Positions 34,907-44,023 of a stretch of DNA of 64,000 nucleotides are shown in pieces. The notes under the pieces were generated by a model. That model searched no databases, was not told the origin of the DNA, and saw only the letters and a program-made list of their open reading frames with translations. The stretch comes from Enteractinococcus fodinae (lineage in GTDB: Bacteria; Actinomycetota; Actinomycetes; Actinomycetales; Micrococcaceae). Location of the stretch: NCBI RefSeq assembly GCF_031458395.1, contig NZ_JAVDYJ010000001.1, positions 2,790,001 to 2,854,000 of the forward strand, in the 5' to 3' direction. The number at the start of each line of letters is the position of its first letter. Within the stretch, counting starts at the first letter, position 1. A program made the position numbers and the translations under genes.

Positions 34907-36109
34907 TCAGGGTCGCTGTGTGCGGGCGATGAGGTCACGTTGCACTTCGTTTGTGCCCGCGTAAATGGTGGTCGCCCGGCTGTTGAGGTAGTAGGGCATG
35001 GCAATCAGGGAAAGATCATCACCAAGTGGTTCGGTATCCGAGCCGACGCTCAATGCATCTCGTTGGTCGGGTAGGGCATCCAAACCAACCACGTCGGTCA
35101 TCAGGGTTGAGATGCGCTGGGTAAGCTCAGTGCTCAAAATTTTATTCAGTGAAGGATAAGCGCGATCTTTGACCATTGGATGTCCACTGATCGCAAGCTT
35201 TTCGAAATGCTCCAGCGAGCTGACCTCAGCTTCCAGTTCTCCCAGGTCGCGCTGGAAGGCCGCGTCATCCGCGAGGAAGCCGCCAAACGCGGAGGGTGTC
35301 TGGGCAGCGGCTTCCCGGACCACATCGAGTCTGTGGCGCAGCATGGGGCTTTGCGCTCCACCGCCGCGCTCGTGTTTGAGGAGTTGTTTGGATACTGCCC
35401 AGCCATCATTTTCGGCACCCACCCTGCCGGATTGTGGCACTCGAACGTCGGTGAAGAATACCTCGCACTGCTCGGGAGCACCGTCGAGTCCGATAATCGG
35501 CCGAACCTCCATGCCCGGGTAATCCATGCGGTCCAAAAGTAGGAACGTGATCCCGGCCTGTTTCGGTCCCTCATTGCTGGTGCGCACCAGCATGAACATC
35601 CGGTTGGCGTGGTGGGCGTAGGTGGTCCAGATTTTACTGCCGTTGAGGATGTAGTCATCACCGTCAGCCACAGCTGAACAACTCAGCGAGGCGAGATCGG
35701 AGCCGGCTGCAGGTTCAGAATAGCCTTGGGTCCAGTAGTCTTCGCCAGACAGGATGCCTGGTAGGTAGCGATCCTTCTGCTCGGGGCTGCCGAGTTCCAT
35801 CAGCAGTGGGCCCACCATTTTCAGACCATTGGGTAACAGTGGCGGCAGTCCGCGCTTTTGGTATTCCGTGGCGAAGATATAGCGTTGCTCCACTGACCAG
35901 CCCGGTCCGCCGTATTCCTCCGGCCAGTCCGGGGCCGACCACCCGCGGGTGTGAAGTATGCGGTGCCAGGCCATAACTTGCTCGAAGGGAGCGAAGACAC
36001 TGGTCGTTTTCCGCCCTGCTTCGAGGATCTCTGGGGTGGGCGCCGTATCCAAGAATTCGACTACCTCGGAACGAAACTCTTCCAGGCCGCTATCCGGCGT
36101 GATATCCAT
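34907..36109 (-). CDS. Acyl-CoA dehydrogenase, large/alpha-type subunit
   Basis: A 400-residue ACAD with YSEPAAGSDLASLSCSA and NGSKIWTTYAHHANRMFMLVRT for FAD and substrate contacts, and RATTIYAGTNEVQRDLIA at the C-terminus. It opens the three-gene operon with the beta-type ACAD and the SDR. GAAAGG precedes the ATG. As a heteromer it would make a 2-enoyl-CoA from a branched or cyclic acyl-CoA, by analogy with steroid side-chain and pimeloyl-CoA dehydrogenases. The substrate is not known. Confidence 0.87.
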   Translation of the reverse strand: MDITPDSGLEEFRSEVVEFLDTAPTPEILEAGRKTTSVFAPFEQVMAWHRILHTRGWSAPDWPEEYGGPGWSVEQRYIFATEYQKRGLPPLLPNGLKMVGPLLMELGSPEQKDRYLPGILSGEDYWTQGYSEPAAGSDLASLSCSAVADGDDYILNGSKIWTTYAHHANRMFMLVRTSNEGPKQAGITFLLLDRMDYPGMEVRPIIGLDGAPEQCEVFFTDVRVPQSGRVGAENDGWAVSKQLLKHERGGGAQSPMLRHRLDVVREAAAQTPSAFGGFLADDAAFQRDLGELEAEVSSLEHFEKLAISGHPMVKDRAYPSLNKILSTELTQRISTLMTDVVGLDALPDQRDALSVGSDTEPLGDDLSLIAMPYYLNSRATTIYAGTNEVQRDLIARTQRP

Positions 36110-36634
36110 AAGTATTCAGCCTTTCATGCTTACTAATATGACGAGGCACTCCTGTACAGCCAAATCGAAATCGGGGCCGGTATCTCTCCCTGCAGTCACC
36201 GCAGAGTCCCCTACGTACAGAATCTGGAGTCACCTGATGGTCACTTTCCAGCTTGATGGGCCGAATCCGAGATCCGCCCACGCCGCACCTGGATATGATG
36301 CGACGATTCACGCTGAAACGTGTCGCTCGCCACACTGCATCCTATATCACTCCAAGCGAGCTACGGGAGCCTTGAGATGTCAGTGCGTCGCGATCGAACT
36401 TTCAGTGCTCGATGCCCGTCAGTCGAAGCGGCCCAGGTCAGATCAACTGTGATGTAGGATACACCTGAATCAGTCTTCATGGGCAACCCTACGTACGCGA
36501 CACAACTTAGCCTCTCGGCGCATGACGCTTCATGGATGCTTAGAAGGAATAAAAAGCACCACCCAAGAGCACCCCGCCCATCTCACCCAAGAACTTCGAC
36601 ACAACACGAGACTCACGGAAACGGTGATCCCTGC
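36110..36634. other. 525-nt intergenic region, no gene recognised
   Basis: This divergent region lies between the ACAD operon and the MaoC gene. It holds one candidate GlxR-like site. Several open frames cross it, but none has a ribosome-binding site, a recognisable motif or normal composition. Confidence 0.5.
36448..36463. promoter_or_regulatory. GlxR/CRP-like operator, site 11 (TGTGATGTAGGATACA)
   Basis: It matches 8 of 10 arm bases plus the central TA. It lies about 170 nt upstream of the MaoC hydratase and 340 nt from the divergent ACAD operon. Confidence 0.4.
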
Positions 36635-37093
36635 ATGAACGACCTAACAGCAAACAAGCGTCTACCAGCCGAAGAGCTCCCCATTGGTGAACTACTCCAC
36701 CTGGGCTCCCATACGGTAACCGAGGAGGAAATCATCGGCTTCGCACAGCAATGGGATCCACAGTATTTTCACGTAGACCTTGAAGCAGCCGCTAACAGTG
36801 AATTTGGCGGCATCATCGCAAGCGGCATTCACACGGCCGCAATCTTTCAGCGACTATGTGTTGAAAACTTCTTTAACCGCTATGACATCATCGCCGGACG
36901 AGAGGTCTCTCAGCTGCGGTTTGAACGTCCGGTTTTTGCAGGAACGGAGCTGCGCGGAAGAGTCACGATCAAATCGGTCACGCCTACCGGCCCGGGTCGA
37001 GCTATTTTCTCCTCGACCGGAGTCCTCGTGGACAACGCTGACCGACCGGTACTTTCCTTAGTTCTTGACGCTCTCATCCGCTCTCGGGAGTAA
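36635..37093 (+). CDS. MaoC-like hotdog dehydratase
   Basis: A 152-residue single hotdog. ATG 36635 is chosen because the family sequence (LPAEELPIGELLHLGSHTV) begins soon after; the frame upstream is Pro/His-rich and non-homologous. The active-site motif is QQWDPQYFHVD with Asp and His in place, and GGIIASGIHTAAIFQRL forms the central helix. Such proteins hydrate enoyl-CoA or dehydrate hydroxyacyl-CoA. It precedes a CoA ligase by 152 nt, and that gap holds a strong GlxR-like site. Confidence 0.83.
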   Translation: MNDLTANKRLPAEELPIGELLHLGSHTVTEEEIIGFAQQWDPQYFHVDLEAAANSEFGGIIASGIHTAAIFQRLCVENFFNRYDIIAGREVSQLRFERPVFAGTELRGRVTIKSVTPTGPGRAIFSSTGVLVDNADRPVLSLVLDALIRSRE

Positions 37094-37208
37094 TACGGAT
37101 AGCTCGGACAAGCGAGTTCAATCTGGATCCACGCCCCTTCTCGGCGAGAATCATCGCACCAAATTTCCAAAAAAGCATCGCTTTTATGGAGACATTTCAT
37201 TAGTATAT

Positions 37209-37224
37209 CGTGAGGTAGCTCACA
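37209..37224. promoter_or_regulatory. GlxR/CRP-like operator, site 12 (CGTGAGGTAGCTCACA)
   Basis: It matches 9 of 10 arm bases plus the central TA; GTGAG-N4-CTCAC is a perfect repeat. It ends 21 nt before the ligase ATG at 37246, so binding there might repress. Confidence 0.6.
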
Positions 37225-37245
37225 CTAAACACGGAAGGCTCTCAC

Positions 37246-38817
37246 ATGCTCATTCCCACCGTCCCAGACCGCCAACCATTTCATTCCCGTCGAATGCACT
37301 GGATGAATATGCTCGATCTCCATGCAACTGACCGGCCAGATGAAATTGCGGTCACGACCGAAGCGGAAAATATTTCTTGGTCGGAACTCCATCGACGAGT
37401 CCAGGCAATGGCCGCTGATCTCCAACAGAACCGCGGAGTACAGTCCGGCGACCGCGTCCTGATTCTTGCCCTAAACAGCGCCGAGTATCTTGCTGCGATG
37501 GTGGCGATTAATACGCTTGGTGCGGTCAGCGTTCCGGTCAACGTCCGCTCCGTCCCACGGGAATTGGACTACTTCATCTCCGATTCTGGTGCCAAGGCCA
37601 TTTACGTGGACGCGATGGGTGCGCAGACACTTGCTGGCGCCGAACACAAAGATCAAGTTCAAGCAATCTCTTTTGTTGATGACCTGCCAGAGATTATCGC
37701 GGCCGAAGGACGCCCGGAATGGTTGGACGTTGATGAACATGCGATCGCCATGATCATGTACACCTCTGGCACGACCTCGGCGCCGAAAGGGGTCATGCTC
37801 AGCTACATGAATCTGTTGAGCCAGACGATCCCGCTGTTCCGCACGGCACCGGCCCCCGGAGAACTACCAGAAGCAAACCTCATCGTTGTACCAATGTTTC
37901 ACATTGCCGGCGTTGGCTTCCTAACTCCAGCATTCTTCGCGGCCACTCGCCTAGTCATCGCGCCACCCAAAGTGCTCACAAATATCTCAGCGCTGGCCGA
38001 CATGCTCGAAAGAGAACAGATCACCACAATGTTCCTGGTGCCCACGATCTGGCAAGCGCTGTGCTCGTTGCCGGGGATTAAGGATCGCGATATTCCCCTT
38101 CAGACCATCTCGTGGGGCGCCTCCCCAGCCTCGAAAGAGACACTGCAGCTCATGGCGGACACCTTCCCCAATGCCACCATTTCGGCCGCCTTTGGTCAGA
38201 CGGAAATGTCACCCGTCACGGCCCAGCTTCAGGGACCGGATTCACTGCGCAAGATGGGCTCGATTGGCAAAACGATCGGCCCGGTTGCCGCCCGCATCGT
38301 TGATGCGCAGGGTAACGATGTACCACAGGGTGAAATGGGGGAGATCGTGTATCGCGGTCCCGGTCTGATGGCCGGGTATTGGAACAAAGAAGAAGCGACC
38401 GAAGAATCCACGCACGATGGCTGGTTCCACTCAGGCGATATGGTTCGCCAAGATGAGGAAGGCTATATGTATGTCGTGGATCGTACGAAAGATCTCATTA
38501 TCTCCGGTGGGGAGAACATCTCTTCCATCGAGGTTGAACATGCTGTAGCCGGGCACCCCAAGGTGGCTGATGCCTCGGTGGTTGGCGCACCGCACGAGAA
38601 GTGGGTTGAGACCCCGGTGGCCATCGTGGTCCCGGCAGATCCCTCCGACCCGCCAACCCTGGAAGAGATCCAAGACTACCTCTCGGATAAATTAGCTTCC
38701 TTCAAGAAGCCCACCCGGCTGGAAGTCGTCGACGAGCTCCCACGAAATGCTTCGGGCAAGCTCCTGAAACATAAAATGCGGGCCCAGTACGCGGCTGAAT
38801 ATTCGACAACTAAATAG
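37246..38817 (+). CDS. AMP-forming acyl-CoA ligase
   Basis: A 523-residue ligase. The phosphate loop is MYTSGTTSAPKGVMLS, the adenine motif is AAFGQTEMSPVT, then GWFHSGDMVRQDEEGYMYVVDR, TKDLIISGGENISSIEVEHAV and C-terminal lysine GKLLKHKMR. The pattern is that of FadD13-like or short/medium-chain acyl-CoA synthetases. It is downstream of a MaoC hydratase and ends at a very strong terminator facing another ligase. The exact acid is unknown. No strong ribosome-binding site is visible; ATG 37246 follows GGAAGG by 9 nt. Confidence 0.9.
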   Translation: MLIPTVPDRQPFHSRRMHWMNMLDLHATDRPDEIAVTTEAENISWSELHRRVQAMAADLQQNRGVQSGDRVLILALNSAEYLAAMVAINTLGAVSVPVNVRSVPRELDYFISDSGAKAIYVDAMGAQTLAGAEHKDQVQAISFVDDLPEIIAAEGRPEWLDVDEHAIAMIMYTSGTTSAPKGVMLSYMNLLSQTIPLFRTAPAPGELPEANLIVVPMFHIAGVGFLTPAFFAATRLVIAPPKVLTNISALADMLEREQITTMFLVPTIWQALCSLPGIKDRDIPLQTISWGASPASKETLQLMADTFPNATISAAFGQTEMSPVTAQLQGPDSLRKMGSIGKTIGPVAARIVDAQGNDVPQGEMGEIVYRGPGLMAGYWNKEEATEESTHDGWFHSGDMVRQDEEGYMYVVDRTKDLIISGGENISSIEVEHAVAGHPKVADASVVGAPHEKWVETPVAIVVPADPSDPPTLEEIQDYLSDKLASFKKPTRLEVVDELPRNASGKLLKHKMRAQYAAEYSTTK

Positions 38818-38828
38818 TTTCCAAAGCT

Positions 38829-38868
38829 AAAGAGGGGGTAGTGCGAGTTTTCGCACTACCCCCTCTTT
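38829..38868. terminator. Strong bidirectional terminator
   Basis: An 18-bp perfect inverted repeat (38829-38846 and 38851-38868) with a GTTT loop carries A and T runs on both sides. It separates two convergent ligase genes. Confidence 0.92.
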
Positions 38869-38896
38869 GCGTTTCAGTCGTTACAAGGTCAGTCCC

Positions 38897-40606
38897 TTAG
38901 ACCCTGGTGGTCTCGCCTGCATTGTCCAGATGCGTTTTAATTTCGCGTTTGAGCAGCTTACCGGCGGCATTTCGCGGCAGCTCGTCTTCCAGGATCTCCC
39001 AGCGGGTTGGTATCTTGAAGCGCGCGATACGATCAGCGAGGAAGGTCCTGAGTTCTTCGTCGGTCAGAGACGAACCAACCTTCGTTTGAACGACGGCTCC
39101 GACTTCTTCACCTAGAACCTCGTGCTCGACACCGATCACCGCGCAATCGGTAACGTTCGGGTGTTGGTGGATCGCAGCTTCCACTTCGGCCGAGTAGACA
39201 TTTTCTCCCCCACGGATAATCATGTCTTTGGCACGATCGACGATGTATACGAAGCCTTCATCATCCAGTCGCGCCAGATCCCCGGAGTAGAACCAGCCGT
39301 CGACGAAAACCTCATCGGTAGCGTCGGGACGGTTCCAGTAGCCTTTGACGACGTTGGCGCCTTTGATGCGCAGTTCTCCAACTTCGCCAATTGGAAGAGG
39401 TTCTCTGCTCGCCGGATCGACTACTTCGACCTCACAAATCGCCACCGGCGGGCCCACACTATCTGGGTGGATAACATAGTCGATCCCGCGGTTGCTTGTG
39501 GTCATCGAGGAGGTTTCGGTGAGTCCGTAACCGTTCCCGGGAGCGGCCGCTGGCAGCAGTTGGGTCGTTCGTTCGACCAGCACTGGGGCGGCGGATGCGC
39601 CTCCGGAAGCCATAACCGTCAGACTACTGAGGTCACGATCTTCAAAATCAGGATGGTTGTACATCTGCGTGAGCATAGTGGGCACACCCGTGAAGTGGGT
39701 GACCCGCTCGCGCTCCATAAGTTCCAGTGCTGTGCCTGGCTCCCACTTGTACATGAGGACCAACGTGCCGCCACGTTCGAAGGCCCCCATCAAGACCGTG
39801 TGACAACCGGTGGCGTGGAATAACGGCACCGCCATCAAGGAGACCATGGGGGCTGGCGTTGCCGCCTGAACTTCGGCCAGTGTGTGGCCCAATCGGAGCA
39901 TTCCCCTGACGCCGGAATAGACCTGGCTGACCACGTTGCCGCAGATGTTTCGGTGTGTCCCGAGGGCTCCCTTTGGGGTGCCGGTGGTGCCCGAGGTGTA
40001 GAAAAGCGTCGCGTCGTCCTCGGGATCAAGGTCCACTGCAGGCAGCTCTTCGGCTGAGGCCACGGTGGAGATATCACGAGTATTTTCGGGAAGCGGCTTT
40101 GTGGGGCGCGCCACCATGGCTGGTATCTCCAGCTCAGGCAGAACGGAACCCAACAGGTCCAACCGTTCTTGATCGGCGATGACGACCTTTGCCCCGGAAT
40201 CGCGGAGGCCGAATTCGAGTTCTCTCGCCGTCCACCAGGCATTCAGCGGCACAACGATCGCACCTGTACACGAGGCTGCGAAGAAGGCGATGACCCATTC
40301 CGGATAGTTGCGCATCGCGATAGCCACCCGGTCGCCCTTGGCGATACCGTAGGTTTCCATGAGCTCTTTGGCTAGCCCGGCGACTCTGGTGAAGTGCTCC
40401 CGGTACGTGAGTCGCTCATCGTCATAGACGAGAAAGTCCTGGTCACCAAAGGCTCGAGAGTTTTCAACCATGGCGCGGACGCTGGGTGGAGCGTTTTTCC
40501 ACGCCCGGACCGGTACGCCATCTCTGTCGATCTCGAGGGTCTCAAAAGGGGCCCCCTCTGCTGTGAGTTCTGCCTGAATATCCTCGTGAGACCTCTTTGG
40601 CTCCAC
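38897..40606 (-). CDS. AMP-forming acyl-CoA ligase, end of carboxylase operon
   Basis: A 569-residue ligase. The start is GTG 40606, with GGAGGT 7 nt upstream; a longer frame to 40705 has no site. The phosphate loop is FYTSGTTGTPKGALGTH, the adenine motif is GYGLTETSSMTT, then GWFYSGDLARLDDEGFVYIVDR, AKDMIIRGGENVYSAEVEAAI and lysine GKLLKREIK. It lies 95 nt after the single-chain carboxylase, and a GlxR-like site lies in that gap, so it can be expressed on its own. It activates an unknown acid. Confidence 0.9.
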   Translation of the reverse strand: MEPKRSHEDIQAELTAEGAPFETLEIDRDGVPVRAWKNAPPSVRAMVENSRAFGDQDFLVYDDERLTYREHFTRVAGLAKELMETYGIAKGDRVAIAMRNYPEWVIAFFAASCTGAIVVPLNAWWTARELEFGLRDSGAKVVIADQERLDLLGSVLPELEIPAMVARPTKPLPENTRDISTVASAEELPAVDLDPEDDATLFYTSGTTGTPKGALGTHRNICGNVVSQVYSGVRGMLRLGHTLAEVQAATPAPMVSLMAVPLFHATGCHTVLMGAFERGGTLVLMYKWEPGTALELMERERVTHFTGVPTMLTQMYNHPDFEDRDLSSLTVMASGGASAAPVLVERTTQLLPAAAPGNGYGLTETSSMTTSNRGIDYVIHPDSVGPPVAICEVEVVDPASREPLPIGEVGELRIKGANVVKGYWNRPDATDEVFVDGWFYSGDLARLDDEGFVYIVDRAKDMIIRGGENVYSAEVEAAIHQHPNVTDCAVIGVEHEVLGEEVGAVVQTKVGSSLTDEELRTFLADRIARFKIPTRWEILEDELPRNAAGKLLKREIKTHLDNAGETTRV

Positions 40607-40629
40607 GTACTCCACCTCCGCTATTTTAG

Positions 40630-40645
40630 TGTGATACCCAGCACA
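40630..40645. promoter_or_regulatory. GlxR/CRP-like operator, site 13 (TGTGATACCCAGCACA)
   Basis: It matches 9 of 10 arm bases with a central CC. It lies 24 nt upstream of the ligase GTG at 40606. Confidence 0.55.
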
Positions 40646-40701
40646 TTCTACCCGTGGGGGTAAGGAGTTCAAGGTATGGCAACTCCGGTGCTCCGCTCTT
40701 T

Positions 40702-43700
40702 TCAAACCAGAGTTCGGATCCAGTCGCGGGTGAGTGCTGGGTCGATGACGTCGTCGATTTCAAAAATCATGGCGGCACTCATCGCTCTGCCTTGTTCGTA
40801 GAGCTGGTCGGTGAGTTCGGCTTCCTTTGCCTCACGAGCCTCAGGATCGTCGATTGCGGCAAGCTCTTTTGCGTACCCGAGGCGTACCGCGCCTTCGAGT
40901 CCCATGGGCCCGAGTTCACCGCTTGGCCAGGCGATGGTGAACTGCGGGGATTTCGAGCTACCGGCCAGCATTGCCATCGCGCCCAAGCCGTAGGCTTTCC
41001 GGATGACAACGGCCCCCACCGGGACGGTAAGTAAAGCGCCGGCCACGAAGAGGTCGCCGAATGCTCGGACTCCTGGTTCTCGCTCGGCCTCGACACCGAC
41101 CATAAAGCCGGGGGTGTCGACAAACGAGACGACCGGCAAGCCATGATCTTGTGCGAGCGTCAGATGCTGGGTCATCGTCCGTGCGGCATCAACGTCGATC
41201 GCGCCACCGAGATGATGGTTATTATTGGCAATGATCGCAATGGGCTCACCATCAATGCGCCCGAAGCCGGTGATGGCGCCAGCGCCGAATTCCTGCCGAA
41301 CTTCCGTAAACGTTCCCGGGTCAACAACCGAAGTGATCGCATCGACCATAGAGAACGCGCGGAGTCTATCCGCCGGCACGACGGTGCGAGCGGTTTCGGC
41401 GAGCTCTTCATCAACCTCTAAAGGAGAAACGTTCTCCTCTTGCTGCGAGCGCCGGGTTCCGGTGAGCGCGGACAATGCCTCTTTCACGTGGGCTACTGCT
41501 TCGGCCTCATCCTGGGCGAGGATGTCTATGACACCGTTGGCTAGGTGGAGCTCTGCCGGACCGATATCCTCGGGGCGGTATTTGCCGAGTCCCCCGCCTT
41601 CGATCATTGCTGGCCCGCCCATGCCGAGGTTGACCTCAGGCGTGGCGATAATGAGATCACAGACCCCGGCTAACGCTGCGTTGCCGGCAAAGGTGTAGCC
41701 GGAAACCACAGCAATCATCGGTACCTGCCCGCGGAGCGCGGCGAGGTCTGCGAAGGTCGGCACGCTCAGCCCTACTGAGGGCGCCCGGTCAGTTTCGCCC
41801 GGACGGCCACCGCCGCCTTCGGCGAAGAGGATCAATGGCACCTGGCGTTGCTGGGCCACCTGAATCAGCCGGTCTACTTTTGCGTGGTTGCGGGTGCCTT
41901 GCGTGCCCGCCAAGACCGAGAAGTCGTAGCTGATGACCACAACTTCTTGGCCTTCGATCGTGGCGACACCGCCCACGAGAGCGTCCCCAGAAGTCTTTTC
42001 AATAAGATCTTCAACACTGCGGCGCTTGGTTTGGGCAGCGATAGCCAAGGGCCCGTATTCCACGAAACTGCCCGGATCTACCAGGTCAGCAACGTTTTCT
42101 CGCGCCGTGCGTCTGCCACGATCTCTAATCTTTTTCAGATGCTTCTCGCGGGCTTCATCCAGCACCGCTGCGTGTCGTTCTTGGACCTCGGCCACACCGG
42201 GGTGTGGTTCTACTTCTAAGGCGGCATCCTCATCCTGCTCTGCGACGCCACTGAGCACAGCCAGAGGAGTCCCGGCGGAAACAAAGTCTCCCACCGAAAC
42301 CAGGTGCCGGACGGTTTGCGCAACCGGCCCCGAGACGGGGTGATGCATCTTCATGGCCTCCAACAGCACATATTCGCTGGGTTTCTCCCCGACGGACACG
42401 ACGGTGCCGGTCAGCGAGGCGCGAAGCAGGGTTTCATCGCTGCGAAGTTTCGGTTCAGCCACACCGTTGCCACTGATCGGCGGCGACTGGGAACCTCTGC
42501 CGTTGGCTCCAGGGGCTGAGGGGTTTCGAGCCTGTCTGGCCGCTTCGATCTCGTTGGCGCAGGTGACGATGTCTGCTGCCCGAGCATCAAACGAAGTTGT
42601 GGTCTCGCTTCCCGGCGCAAGGATCTGGCCGATCGCTTGTAATAAGGCGACGTTGGTGTCGATTCCTGAGATCCGAGTTTCGCACAGCGCCCGGTCTCCG
42701 GCTGATAACGCTGCCTCGAGGGTAGGTCCCTGGACGATGATCTTGCCCAGCAACGAGTCGAAGGCCCCGGTAACGGTCGTGCCCGGTTGAACCCATGTAT
42801 CCACTCGCACCCCGGGGCCTGTCGGCCACGTGACCGCGTCAACTGTACCGGCACTGGGCATCGGCTCCCCCGAGGCTTGCATGGACTCGGCGGCGACCCG
42901 TAGTTGGACCGCGTAGCCGCGTGGCTCTGGTGCCTCTACAGAGTGATCATTCAGACCTACTGGTTGTTTGCCGGTGGCAACATCGAGTTGGCAGGCCACC
43001 AGATCAAGCCCTGTTACTTGCTCAGTGACCGTGTGCTCGACCTGGATGCGAGGGTTGACTTCGAGCAGCTCGTACCGGTCATCAGAGACGAGAAATTCCA
43101 CGGTCGCCAATGACAAGTACCCCGCGGATTCCGTCAGTCGAGCAGCATCGGCGTGCAAACTTGCTCGTAGCTCATCGCTCAGCCCTGGCGCGGGGGCGAT
43201 TTCCACCAGCTTCTGGCGTCTGCGCTGAATAGAGCAGTCGCGGTCCCCTAATACATGGACCCCGTCAGGGGTGCCTAAGACCTGTACTTCGATATGCCGT
43301 GCACCGGTGACTATAGCCTCGGCAAAAACACGGTCGTCTCCGAAGCCAGCTTGTGCTTCTGCAGCACACGCGTTGAGCGCATCGTGGAGCTTATCGGCAT
43401 CGTGGACCATGCGGATCCCCCGCCCGCCTCCGCCGGCCACGGCCTTAATGGCAATACCACCGGGGTGCGCGGCCAGCAGCTCTGCCGCAGTAGAAACTGC
43501 CACTTCATAGTCCTCTTCTGCCGTAGACAGCAGGCCGGTTGAGGCGGGAACCGGGATGCCAAGGGATTCGGCGTGCTCCCGTGTCGCACGCTTATCCCCA
43601 AATAAGTTGAGCACCTCGGCAGAGGGTCCAACCCACGTGAGGCCGGCGTCTTGGCACAGCTGTGCCATTTGTGTTGATTCGGCCAAGAATCCATAGCCCG

Positions 43701-43956
43701 GGTGGATCAGTTGGGCACCGCTCGAGCAGGCGGCCTCAAGAACCGCTTGCGCATCGAGGTATGCCGCAGCGCCGCGACCTGGCAGCGTGACTACTTCGTC
43801 AGCAAGTTGTACGTGCAGGCCGGCTGCTCCAGCCAAGGATTCTTCATCCGAGGAGCGAATGGCAACGGTGCGTATCCCATAGGCCTGTGCTGTTCGGATA
43901 ATCCGCGCGGCAATTTCGCCGCGATTGGCAATAAGAATTGTAGGGGTGTTGTCCAT
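40702..43956 (-). CDS. Single-chain biotin-dependent acyl-CoA carboxylase (BC-BCCP-CT)
   Basis: A 1084-residue fusion. Biotin carboxylase covers about residues 5-450 (ANRGEIAARII, AVAGGGGRGIRM, EVNPRIQVEHTV). The biotinyl domain has EAMKM with Lys536 as the biotin site. The carboxyltransferase covers about 600-1084 (GGGGRPGE, VSGYTFAGNAALAGVCD, FVDTPGFMVGVEAE, IRKAYGLGAMAM). This order matches the mycobacterial long-chain acyl-CoA carboxylase. It adds CO2 to an acyl- or enoyl-CoA. It is in an operon with an ACAD, an APH kinase and two ligases, which suggests catabolism of branched acids as in leucine or terpene routes. Confidence 0.93.
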   Translation of the reverse strand: MDNTPTILIANRGEIAARIIRTAQAYGIRTVAIRSSDEESLAGAAGLHVQLADEVVTLPGRGAAAYLDAQAVLEAACSSGAQLIHPGYGFLAESTQMAQLCQDAGLTWVGPSAEVLNLFGDKRATREHAESLGIPVPASTGLLSTAEEDYEVAVSTAAELLAAHPGGIAIKAVAGGGGRGIRMVHDADKLHDALNACAAEAQAGFGDDRVFAEAIVTGARHIEVQVLGTPDGVHVLGDRDCSIQRRRQKLVEIAPAPGLSDELRASLHADAARLTESAGYLSLATVEFLVSDDRYELLEVNPRIQVEHTVTEQVTGLDLVACQLDVATGKQPVGLNDHSVEAPEPRGYAVQLRVAAESMQASGEPMPSAGTVDAVTWPTGPGVRVDTWVQPGTTVTGAFDSLLGKIIVQGPTLEAALSAGDRALCETRISGIDTNVALLQAIGQILAPGSETTTSFDARAADIVTCANEIEAARQARNPSAPGANGRGSQSPPISGNGVAEPKLRSDETLLRASLTGTVVSVGEKPSEYVLLEAMKMHHPVSGPVAQTVRHLVSVGDFVSAGTPLAVLSGVAEQDEDAALEVEPHPGVAEVQERHAAVLDEAREKHLKKIRDRGRRTARENVADLVDPGSFVEYGPLAIAAQTKRRSVEDLIEKTSGDALVGGVATIEGQEVVVISYDFSVLAGTQGTRNHAKVDRLIQVAQQRQVPLILFAEGGGGRPGETDRAPSVGLSVPTFADLAALRGQVPMIAVVSGYTFAGNAALAGVCDLIIATPEVNLGMGGPAMIEGGGLGKYRPEDIGPAELHLANGVIDILAQDEAEAVAHVKEALSALTGTRRSQQEENVSPLEVDEELAETARTVVPADRLRAFSMVDAITSVVDPGTFTEVRQEFGAGAITGFGRIDGEPIAIIANNNHHLGGAIDVDAARTMTQHLTLAQDHGLPVVSFVDTPGFMVGVEAEREPGVRAFGDLFVAGALLTVPVGAVVIRKAYGLGAMAMLAGSSKSPQFTIAWPSGELGPMGLEGAVRLGYAKELAAIDDPEAREAKEAELTDQLYEQGRAMSAAMIFEIDDVIDPALTRDWIRTLV

Positions 43957-44023
43957 AGTGATGTCTTGGTCTCCGTTGACGCAGATTTTCAGTGGTGTGG
44001 TTGGGTAGGGAAAATCAGCTGCC

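Noticed and set aside
36090-36335. Possible 81-residue minus-strand gene in the 525-nt gap
   Set aside because: Arg/Cys-rich random-looking sequence without a start signal.
37246-38817. Naming the ligases with fadD numbers or specific substrates
   Set aside because: Motifs prove the enzyme class but not the substrate, so gene symbols were left empty.
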